Source: Melampsora larici-populina 98AG31 (lineage: Eukaryota > Basidiomycota > Pucciniomycetes > Pucciniales > Melampsoraceae). Taken from it: a stretch of 64,000 bases of DNA. The notes beneath the pieces were generated by a model that saw nothing but the letters and a program-made list of their open reading frames with translations, searched no databases and was not told where the DNA came from. Made by a program: the position numbers and the translations under genes. The stretch spans positions 1,457,879 through 1,521,878 of the forward strand of contig NW_006768773.1 in NCBI RefSeq assembly GCF_000204055.1. The letters are read 5' to 3'. The stretch's first letter is position 1. Each line of letters opens with the position of its first letter. Shown one piece after another: positions 46,305 through 55,686 of the stretch.

Positions 46305-47596
46305 ATGCCCAACCAGAGCACCAGCCACCGCCCCTCTCGCAGTCACATCCGCGGCGAGGAAAGGGACTTCTACGGACATGGTATTGGTAAAAAGTGGGGT
46401 CTTATGGTCAAGCTTGTGATCGCCCGATCAATACGCCGATGGTATTTCATTGTCTTCTGCGCCTTGGTGTTATGGTTCTTCCGAAGTAAGCATTTTATGA
46501 GATTACTTCTTTGTTAGTATACTTACCTGGTCCTGAGTTAGACTATTCGGCGAAGTGTCATATCACCAACAAGAAATTGACTGAATTAGAAGCTGAAGTC
46601 CAATATATCCGAGAAGGCAACATACCAGGGGATACTTCCAAAACGTTGAACATCATGAATGAAAAACTAATCGAACTGGGGAATCAAGTCCGACGTATAC
46701 AAGAAACAGAAAACCTCCACCCCGTGTTAAACGAGTTGCGCATGACGGAAAAGAAAGTAGTTGACTTGGAAACGCAGGTCCAATACCTCCAAGCGGTTCA
46801 CAACTCCTGGATCTCTGCCATCTCAACAGTCCCCGACAACATCGGCTCATGGAACGACAAAACGACGCTTCAAGTACCTGGTCAAATCGCCCAGCTATCG
46901 CAAACCCCTGAGCCGGAATTCCACGACTCCACCCAGGACATCATCAAAGATACGATGATGAAAATCGGTCGGGCATTGCAAATGATTGAACATTTCAAAA
47001 CGGTTGCGCAGGACGCATTGAAGACATGCACCAAGGACAAGGATGGTCGTCGTGATTTTGCATTTCTACAAACCGGGGGTTCGGTGATCGCTAGCCTTAC
47101 ATCGAAATCAATAAGTCTTAACAGTAGTTTACCCGACCACCTCAAGTCCCCAAGAAGCTGGAGAACTCTGTTTGACTCCCTCATGAGTGGACGCCCCTCG
47201 GTGACGCTACCTGATATTGTTTTGATTGGCAATGGGTCAATTGGTGCGTGCTGGGCCTTCAGTGGCTCAAAGGGACAAATAGGTATTGCCCTAAGTGACC
47301 CCATCAACATCTCTGGCGTCACAGTTGAGCATATTGGAAAAGAGTTGGCTGAAGATAGTATAAATGTAGCCCCTAAAGATTTCGAGCTTTGGGGTCTGGT
47401 TGAGGGCAAAGATAGACATTCCGAATTTTTTTTATTTAGTGGCTTTTATGATACATCAAAACCTTCAGTCTCTCAGACCTTTGAATTTACGCCAACAAAA
47501 GAAGTTTACAAAAAGGTCATCTTCAAGATCAATTCAAACCATGGCAACCAACATTATACATGTATTTATCGTGTGAGGATCCATGGAGTTGTGTGA
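46305..47596 (+). CDS. SUN-domain protein, 419 aa
   Basis: Exons 46305..46485 and 46518..47596 encode 419 aa (phase-1 intron of only 32 nt). The ATG at 46305 (MPNQSTSHRPSR) is followed by a basic ~40-aa N-terminus, a TM helix (WYFIVFCALVLWFF, about 46-60), and three heptad stretches (LTELEAEVQYI; LIELGNQVRRIQ; VVDLETQVQYL). From about 248 to the end is a SUN domain: GACWAFSGSKG, VTVEHIGKEL, APKDFELWGL, and TCIYRVRIHG at the end. SUN proteins sit in the inner nuclear membrane with the SUN domain in the perinuclear lumen, where they bind KASH peptides to form LINC bridges. This one has the canonical SUN1/2-Mps3/Sad1 layout, though its nucleoplasmic part is short. An intact gene. Confidence 0.85.
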
Positions 47597-49121
47597 CTCG
47601 AGCTGCGTGATTAGTGGTCAGCTCATTAATCTCACTTCCAATTTTTCAACAGCTGATTGAATGACTCCTATTTGGTATCAGGTGGCAGCCGCTGCTTTCC
47701 GTTTGTCATACTTACATCCTCAAGCCCTATTGTCAGTTTGTTTTCAGAGTAGAATCTTCATTCCTGCATGGCATGTCATACAAACGACATACAGTACAGA
47801 AAGATGATGTTCCATAAGTATAGAGTTTGAAATGAACCTCCATCAACATCTTCACTTGTGAACCTGTTATCAATCTGACTTACCATTTAGCATGTATTGC
47901 TTCAGTTTCAGAGATTATTACTAGAAACTGTTGTTTTGATTTTGGTCTGGTTAAGTAGCTGGCAGTAAATATTTGCTTGGTTATGTTGGTCATCATTGAA
48001 ATTTTAGTAAAGGACTTATACATCTTGCTCTGAGACCTGTTGTCTTTGTCTCGTACATCAAACTCTCAGGGCTCAATGTTTCGAAATATTTCAAGACGAT
48101 AAAGAACATTACCATGAATGGTATGCGTTTCTACATTGTATAGTCAATCAAGAAAAATGGAAGCGGGTTAACTTATTCTGTAGTCATTACCTCAGATCGT
48201 CTCTCAATTAGTTGTGATTCTAGGTTTTCATGATACTCAGAGGCCCGTTTGGGCACAGCCAGCTAGGCTGAAGGAGCAGAGGGTGCTGGTGCGAATTCAT
48301 TTCAGGATGTAGATGTCTAGTAGCTAATACAAAGCCACTGATCTCACGCTTTATTGACTGGGATTACTTCGGATGGGAGAAGGCGACAGAAAGTTGTGGG
48401 ATTGAGTCGCACCAAGGAATGTGATGTTGAATCGCAGTTAGATCAAGCGAGTTGACGATTCCCTCGGATGGTTTTCCGGCGATTCAATCGATTAATTCGC
48501 ATGGAGGGTTGAGTCACATACAGGCGCAGCGAAGCTGAATCGCGCGAGGATCACGTCGCGTTGTGCTGATGCGATCTTGTATCGGTTGAGGATGAGCTCA
48601 CGCTGAGTTGACGCGATGTGAAATCGCATTTGAGTCAAATCACAAACAAGTATGCGATATCACAGGTTGCATCGCGTGAAATCTGTGCGATGTCACATCG
48701 CACAGGCTTTTCATCGCCTGGCACATGTGCGATGTCACATCGCATCTCACCCTGCGACGTGAACGCGCATACCACGATGCGACCCAATTTTGTTGGAGGT
48801 GATTTGTATATACTTGTTGTTATTTAGGCACTTTCCAATCAATGAATCAGTCTTCTTCTACGTCGTATCTCTTACACTCCACTCCAATAATTAATGAAAT
48901 TGGAACTGATAACAGAGCAAAGAGGTCGAGCTTATGCTTATAAAGTCCTTCTTATATAACAAGATGTTATATATAAGATGAACTTTGTACAAATCAAATT
49001 ATTTCATGTTTGTTCATAACTCGCAAAAGTGACAACATACACAAAAAATATCTACAGTTAAAATTTTTTTATGGAACAATAAACAGAGTCACAAGCAGGT
49101 AGGCTTTATACACATCTCAAC
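47597..49121. other. Intergenic with palindromic GCGAT-rich block
   Basis: Contains the repeat cluster at 48420-48785. Near 48241 the string GGCCCGTTTGGGCACAGCC resembles a DNA-transposon terminus, but no inverse partner was found. No gene. Confidence 0.5.
48420..48785. repeat. GCGAT/ATCGC-rich palindromic repeat cluster
   Basis: TGCGATGTCACATCGCA, a near-perfect palindrome, occurs at about 48688 and again at about 48728. Around them single GCGAT, ATCGC and TCGCG words recur every 10-40 bp on both strands (GAATCGC, GATGCGATC, GACGCGATGTG, GTTGCATCGCG). The block is GC-richer than its surroundings and has no credible ORF. Confidence 0.7.
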
Positions 49122-49268
49122 CAAACAAACTTAACAGATGAGAAAAGGCAAACGAGTGACTGGAAAATAAAAAAAATACAAGGGAAAAACATCTCGACCA
49201 AACAAATTTAACAGATGAGAAGGCAAACGAGTGACTGGAAAATAAAAAAAATAAAAGGGAAACCAGTG
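49122..49268. repeat. About 73-bp tandem duplication in the transposase 3' region
   Basis: CATCTC(A/G)ACCAAACAAA(C/T)TTAACAGATGAG...AAACGAGTGACTGGAAAATAAA occurs twice in tandem, with few differences, just beyond the stop codon of the Harbinger transposase at 49312. Confidence 0.8.
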
Positions 49269-49311
49269 ACAGGAAAAACTATGAGGGAAACAACTGAGCA
49301 TCTACTGATAG

Positions 49312-50787
49312 TTAGTCCTCCTGTGGACCAAATTTGCCCCATATGTGGTGCACAAGATTGTCGCGTAGAGAGACATGATTAGCTTTTGCGCGAAAGGCTC
49401 GCCCTTGCATGAAACACTCAAAAGTCGCAGCCGGTTGAGGAAGACGAGGTGGAGGAGGTACCGGGGGATCAAAGATGTCTACGTCGTTAGCCCCTCGAGG
49501 TTCTTGGGCCTGGTCCTCGACGATCATGTTGTGCAGTATGATGCAACAATTCATGATCAATGACAATGTAGACGGTTGCCACATTCGAGCAGGACCTTTG
49601 ATAATTGCAAAACGTGCTTGCAAGACCCCAAACGCGCGCTCTACGTCCTTTCAAACGGATTCTTGCATTTTCGCAAAAAGCTACAGGAAAAACAAGAGTC
49701 AGAAACGTGTAATAGAATGATTTGTGGGACAAATGAACCTTACGTTAGCTCTGGGATCTTGTGCACAAGTGAAAGTCTTGATGAGGGTAGCCCAATCCGG
49801 ATAGATACCGTCAGCGAGGTAGTAACCAGTGGTGTACTCCTGGCCATTTACTGTGTACCGGCAGGGGTGAGCAGTACCCAAAGATAGGTCCTGAAATAGA
49901 TTGGATCGCTCGAGAACATTGATATCGTTTAGACTACCAGGTAGACCAAAAAACGAATGCCACATCCAGAGGTTGTGACTCGCCACGGCCTCAAGAACCA
50001 ATGTCGGAGAGCCTTCCTTGCCAGTGTAATGGCCCTTCAACGCCCGCGGGCAGTTCTTCCACTCCCAGTGCATGCAATCGAGGGAACCGAGCATGCCTGG
50101 AAATCCACGGTCAGCGTTTTCGGCAAGGATAGTCTTCAAGTCGTCAGGGGTAGGTTTACGTTGATATTCTTCCTTGTAAGCAACGATCACTCCGAGGCAA
50201 AAGCGTTTAAGGGTTTCGATGGCCGTAGATTCCCCAATACGTAGATACTCGTCTTGGGCATCGGCCGATGAGCCGTACGCAAGTTGCCGAATAGCAGCGG
50301 CACACTTCTGGAATGGGGATAGACCCAGTTTACCTTAGTACATACAGACATACAATACAAATGATAACAGTCAAGGTCAATAATTGGCTTTTCGAATCAG
50401 AAAGAATCCAAAAACAAAAAAGAAATTACCTAGAGCGTCTCTTCTCTGCGTGAAGTAGGGGTCCCCCTCACCTAGCTTGTTCATTATACGAATAAACAAC
50501 CGACGACTCATTCGAAACCGACGCCGGAACAGCAATTCCCCATAAACTGGGGTGAGATTGAAGTAGTCCCTTAAAAGGCCAAAGTTACCAGTGACACAGT
50601 CTCGGGCTAGATTGGGGGATTTTCCGGGATAAGATCCACCAGGACCTCGTGGAATATGTAAGGTAGCGAGATAGTCCAGGATGTCTTGGTTGTGCACTCC
50701 AAGGACAGCAATGAGTTCTGAGGAGAGACCCGCGATGACTACGAATTGTGCGATGAAGGATGGATGAATAAAATACTCAGGGGGCAT
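49312..50787 (-). pseudogene. PIF/Harbinger transposase, lineage 1 (plant-type), one nonsense codon
   Basis: Exons complement(join(49312..49680, 49744..50333, 50430..50787)) total exactly 439 codons. The start is the ATG at 50787 (MPPEYFIHPSF). The order is a helical N-terminal half (FRMSRRLFIRIMNKLGEGDPYF; LSPFQKCAAAIRQLAYG; EYLRIGESTAIETLKRFC), then the DDE core. Asp lies in GMLGSLDCMHWEW, Asp in GLPGSLNDINVLERS, and Glu in KDVERAFGVLQARFAI, followed by IMNCCIILHNMIVED. It strongly resembles the plant-transposon-protein branch of DDE_4 transposases. The only defect seen is TGA at 49651-49653, directly before KDVERAFG, where the family has Arg. No Myb partner lies beside it. It would catalyse cut-and-paste transposition if read through. 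Confidence 0.85.
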
Positions 50788-51632
50788 TGTGATGAAATAG
50801 AACGTAGATATAAAGCAATGGCGTTGAAGAGATTTAGAAAGGTATTGAATAATAACAATTGGACACAGGATCAGATGAAACAAGAGTGAAGACAGGAGGC
50901 AAGGAAGGAAACAAACGCAAGTTAGCCAGCTCTTATCAAGATCAAGAGCGGACAACGGTGTATTTACCTGTTTGTTTGTACTATGCACAACATTTTCATA
51001 TATATTTACTTTCCCTTATCACCGCGACCGATCACTAACCAAGCAATGACTATCTGGATGCTCGTTTGGTTCAGAGTTTGGCATCTTGGGCATCTTGGCC
51101 AAGGGTTGGAACTCAAAATGAGTCAAAGAATTATACCGCATGTGCGCGGTGGAGGAAACGAAGCTGAATAGACAATACAGCTGTCATTACGTTTTCAGAT
51201 TGCTTTTTTTGGGTCTGTATTCGGTTTACAGACCAGGTCCGCGGTGGAGATGCTCTTAGATATGCAGATGATGATTCGGATGGTATGAATGAACAGACTA
51301 CGCTCTGCTTTTGATGAAGAAGTGAAGAGAAAGAAATGACGAAAAGAGACTGAAGGGGATTGTAGAATTGAGAGAGAATTGAGATTTATGAAGAATGAAA
51401 TTGAAATTTGAATTAAAATAAAAGTGCTCGTGCTCGTGCTTGTGCTTGTCTAGGCTTGTCTAGTGCATCTTTTAAATAAAGTAAGACAGATTGATTGAGT
51501 TAAGACTTGAATTAATCGAATTGATAGATCAACTAACAACACTGACTAGAACAACCATCAAGACTTCAATCAGCAGCCTAAAGCTACATAATCGATTTCA
51601 GAGAAAGAAATCAAGAAAGAAATCAAGAAAGA
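50788..51632. other. Intergenic with probable Harbinger terminus
   Basis: At about 51219-51262 GGGTCTGTATTCGGTTTACA and the following GCGGTGGAGATGCTCTTAG have the look of a Harbinger-type terminal repeat (GAGCATCTCCACCGC on the other strand). The partner end was not found on the 3' side. The tract CTCGTGCTCGTGCTTGTGCT lies at about 51427. No gene. Confidence 0.4.
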
Positions 51633-51777
51633 ATGCCAATAAACCTTCGAATTGGATCAAGTTGGTCGACTCATTCGATTTTAAAAAGAAAAGATAAAAA
51701 CAAATCAAACAAATCTAACTCAAACCATCATCAAGATCACAATCAAATCATCAGAGAAGAAGAAGAAGAAGAAGAAG

Positions 51778-51809
<32 letters not shown>

Positions 51810-52667
51810 GAACACTCATTATCATCACTTCATATAGCCAATCAATTCAATCAGACTCATTCAAATTCAAATTATCATCATTTACATCCTACACCACCTT
51901 TACCTAATCGACCTACTTCAAATCTTCATCAACAATCCTTCAACAATCTAAATGATTCTTCTTCAAATTCAAACTTACCTTCTTTACAACCATTCTCTCC
52001 TGAATATACAATTGCTATCTTACATATTCAAAACATTAGTTCGGCTATCAAAACTACCATCGAATCTAGATTAACTTCAACTGGTTTCAAATTCACTTCT
52101 CAACTTACTATAAACCTTTCGGAAGATCATCAAGATCATCTGATAAACGATCTGAGTCCAATCGCTAAATCTGGTTTTCAAAGTGGTTTAAATTTGATTT
52201 ATCTTTTAAACAGAGCTAGAGCTATACAAGTTTGGAAAGATTTAGTGGGTCAATCTAATTTCATTCCTACTACAAATCATTCATCGGATTCTACTCCTAC
52301 TACTATCTCAAGACCTGGTTCTTTATCTTCAATGTTTGGTAAAGATGTCATTTGGGCTGCTGAAAATTTAGAGGTAGTCTATGAATTGATTTGTAAGTTT
52401 TGGTCAAAAGAAGATTATAAATTTAACCCTCAATTCATTCAACTTCAACAACAACAATCAAGATCTCAATCTCATCATTCTTTACCTCAATTCCATTCGT
52501 TTCATTCGTCTTCTGCTTTGAATCTCAATCCTCATTTACATTCATCTCCCATTCAACTTTCTTCAAGCGAGAATGGACTTGAAGATCCTACAGCAAAACC
52601 AAAGAAAAGAGTCTTCAAATTCAGTCATCAAGTTTCTGATGGTCCACCTGATATCGTCTCAAAGGGT
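51633..52667 (+). CDS. Low-complexity Gln/Asn/His-rich protein, first exon only
   Basis: An open frame from the ATG at 51633 (MPINLRIGSSWSTHS) runs 345 codons to a probable GTATGT donor at about 52668 and stays open to 52757. Glu8 and Gln10 runs come from GAA and CAA repeats at about 51755-51810. A folded-looking segment follows (EYTIAILHIQNISSAIKTT; GFQSGLNLIYLLNRARAIQVWKDLV; VIWAAENLEVVYELICKFW), then a His/Ser/Gln-rich stretch and a basic KPKKRVFKFSHQ region. Codon use is markedly A/T-ending compared with its neighbours. No family was recognised. The downstream exons were not found because a Harbinger element begins within about 100 bp. Confidence 0.5.
51755..51811. repeat. GAA/CAA trinucleotide runs
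   Basis: A (GAA)n run followed directly by (CAA)n, coding for adjacent poly-Glu and poly-Gln tracts in the gene at 51633. These are potentially length-polymorphic. Confidence 0.9.
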
Positions 52668-52767
52668 ATGTGTCTTCAAAAAACCTTTTCTTTGAGCTCC
52701 GTGAATTCGTTGGATCTGACCTATATCAAACTCATTTCATTCTTCTACAATTTGTAATTATGCGTAC

Positions 52768-53864
52768 GCCTTTCTGAACTTGATCATCCGAGAACTATGC
52801 CGAATGAACAAAGTCGCCTTCCATAGTTTAATGAGACATCTTGAAGGATACCTTGAGGATACAAAGAACGTCACGGTCATGGAACAAATCATGATCTTTC
52901 TTTTTGTTGTTGGAAACGCTGGCTCGAACGCTCTCGCCTCAGAGAGGTTTCAACATTCTGGAGAAACGATCTCACGATATTACAATAAAGTCCTCTTAGC
53001 TCTTGAGGATCTAGAGGCTCGCTTGATTGTCCAGCCAAATCCAGGAGCTCCAGTCCCACAATCAATCAGCAGCACTCCATTACTGTATCCATGGTTTCAA
53101 GGTTGCGTTGGAGCTATTGACGGAACCCACATTCAAGCCATCGTTCCAGAGGCCGACCAGGCTCTGTACCGTAATCACAAAGGAACATTCAGTCAGAATG
53201 TCCTGGCTGCCTGCGACTTCGAAGGCAACTTCACTTTCATCCTCGCAGGATTTGAAGGAAGAGCGCACGATAGTCGTGTTCTTCAGGTGGCACGCCGAGA
53301 TGGACGCTTCCTAGTCCCACCAGGTACGTCAATGTTTCAATACATCATCATTAGAAAGCTTATAATGACAATGTACATATGTATTTAGGTCGATACTACC
53401 TTGCTGATGCTGGATACACCAACCAAGAAGGGTTCTTGGCCCCTTACCGAGGCACCCGCTACCATCTCAAACAATGGAGTATCGGTGGACGTCGCCCTTG
53501 AGACTACAAAGAGCTGTACAACTTACGACATTTGGGTCTACGCAATGCAATCGAACGGATGTTTGGAGTTCTTAAAATCCGATTTAATACACTTGTACAC
53601 ATGCGAAGATTCCCGGTTCAAAGACAAGGGGCTCTTGTGGTGGCTCTAGCAGTCCTTCATAATATCATCCGGAAAAGCGGCGAAGACTTCTTTTTTGAAG
53701 AGTTTGATTGACAAGAAAGAGAGAGACAACTTACTTGGGATGAAGCTCAAGTGGTGGCTTACCGTGCACCAACAGCTGAGGAGCAGGCTAACGCTGCTGC
53801 TGATCGTGATGTTTTAGCTAAGGCAATGTGGGATGATTATGTGATACATCCTCATCGTCGTTAG
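52768..53864 (+). pseudogene. PIF/Harbinger transposase, lineage 2 (HARBI1-like), two nonsense codons
   Basis: Exon 1 reaches 53323 and exon 2 runs 53389..53864 through a GT-AG intron. Motifs in order: helical domain (FLFVVGNAGSNALASERFQHS; ETISRYYNKVL), Asp in CVGAIDGTHIQA, Asp in GFEGRAHDSRVLQ, YYLADAGY, Glu in LRNAIERMFGVLKIRF, and ALAVLHNIIR. TGA stops lie at 53499-53501 (GRRP*DYKELYNLRH) and 53709-53711 (EEFD*QERE), while the frame around both stays coding. No in-frame ATG precedes the helical domain closely, so the N-terminus is unresolved or truncated. It is convergent with its Myb/SANT partner at 54274-55686, the usual two-gene Harbinger layout. Confidence 0.85.
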
Positions 53865-54273
53865 GAAAAGTCCAATGTAATAGTTCACTAAAACCCTTAT
53901 TTTGTAATTTCAGACTTCGAAAACAAACATAGCTTTTCAAAAACAAAAAATAGCACATTTAGAGCCATCATAACTTTTGTAAAACAAACATAACTTTAAA
54001 GAACAATAACTTTTAAAAAACCATAACTTTTGTAAACAATCACTTTTGTAAAACAATTAGCTTTGAAGGAAAGAATGTTCTTGAGGATTGATCCATCTGA
54101 ATTCCTGGTAATTGATAATATATTGATGATTATAATTTTGCAAGAGCTTTGGGGATTGATGAAATTCAACTATGAATGAACCGTAACTTTTGGTAAAAGA
54201 AAGCAGTGTCAGTAAGGATAGTTTTCAAACAACATTATGTCAGAAGAGTTGGAAACATTTGAAAAGAATACCT
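53865..54273. other. AT-rich spacer between convergent Harbinger genes
   Basis: Repeated CATAACTTTTGTAAA-like units (about 53960-54060), giving a short degenerate tandem pattern. No gene. Confidence 0.55.
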
Positions 54274-55686
54274 TTATATAGCTTGTTGATTTTTCTTCTT
54301 GAGTTCAGCAATTGCCTCTAGCAACCATTCAAAGCAAATATCGTCGTCTAACTCTAAAAAGAACTGGGCGTCCGCTTCATTTCGTAAAATCTTGGCTGCA
54401 GCAATGCGATCTGATGTCAATGGGAAATGTCCTTGATTACCTGCTCTGAAGCGTTCCATAGCTGCAGGTTGATATCGCTGAGGAGGTGGAGGGTGGAGAG
54501 CCTCTCTCTTGATTCGAGCTGCTTCGACAAGCGCATCGGCTCAGGCATTGGCTCGGGTATCCTTTTGGTCTTCTTTTTTGATTAAAGCTTGAGCCTTGAG
54601 GGCCGAGTTTTCAGTGACTAGCTTGAGTGAGGTTGCCAGATTGACTGGTGGCTTGTAAGAACCACTTGGCTTGGATGTTGATACCAGAGCTGGTTTGGGA
54701 ACATGAGCTGATGAAGTGAAGGGATTTTTTGAAGTCGAAGCACCCTTTTGATCAACCTTTGAGGTCTCTAATCGATTGATTGTATTAGATCTAGGTGGTG
54801 GTTTAGAGGTGATGGCCGAGTCAGAAGGTCTTGGTGGGAGTGGTGGTGGGAGTGGAAGATCCGGAAGATCCGGAAGATCAGCATCCTCGACTTCATAGGG
54901 ATCAGCTGTGATGGAGGAGCAAGGAATATAAGCAGTGATAGTTTGAAATTAAGGATGAAGAGAAGGGCACGTACCTGCTAAGTCAATGACTTTGCCTTTC
55001 CCTTTCTCACCTCCATCAACAGGCTCGTCCTCGCTGTTGTCAAGTGCTTCCTCTGAGGCTGTTAATGAATACTTGCGCTTTCTTTTTTGAGTACTGGTTC
55101 CAGTCCGATTAGCACCAGAAATCGGAGTTGAACCTAAAAGAGCATGCATTTCGTCATAATATTGAAAGCCATGTTCCTTGAATATCTGGGATCCTTTGTG
55201 TCCCTGTGATGTATTGTGATACGAATAAACAATCAAAAATGGAAATGAAAAGATTTGAGTGGAGTTGAGATGACCTACAGGAATCCAACCCTTCCAGAAG
55301 TCTTCGTCTCCATCAACAGTATTTTTTGCTTGACTCCAGCCCAATCCTGAACCTTCTTTAAGTTCGCGCATGAGAGTATAATGTCGCTTGAGCTGTAACA
55401 AAGCATGCAAAGACTAGATATGAGCAGTTGAAAAAGTGAAATAGAGCGATATGAAAGGACTTACTGTAGCATAATGGTTCTTGAGTTGACCAATGTTAAG
55501 GTTAATTCCAAATGTATCATTCAGGTCGGTCTCAGCCTTAGACCAAACAGAAGGTGGGAAGTTGTTATCAGATGAGTCATTGTCTCAATTGCCATCTAGA
55601 AGGGAGTCAAGTAGAGAGGCAGTTTGAGCTTCAGTCCACTTGGCTTGAGGCTTGGGAGCTTGAGAGCTTGTCTTTGGTCGACCCAT
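54274..55686 (-). pseudogene. Myb/SANT-like Harbinger accessory DNA-binding protein, two nonsense codons
   Basis: Exons complement(join(54274..54905, 54975..55203, 55279..55392, 55465..55686)) total 399 codons from the ATG at 55686 (MGRPKTSSQAPK). The N-terminal ~170 aa is a Myb/SANT-like domain: KWTEAQTASLLDSLL, NIGQLKNHYATLKRHY, then SGLGWSQAKNTV, FWKGWIP and IFKEHGFQYYDEMHALLG. A basic/Ser linker and a Pro-rich stretch follow, then a C-terminal helical region (RIAAAKILRNEADAQFFLEL; WLLEAIAELKKK). TGA stops lie at 55585-55587 and 54541-54543, in otherwise continuous frames. Such proteins bind Harbinger termini and import the transposase into the nucleus. An in-frame ATG at 55854 would extend the N-terminus. 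Confidence 0.8.
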
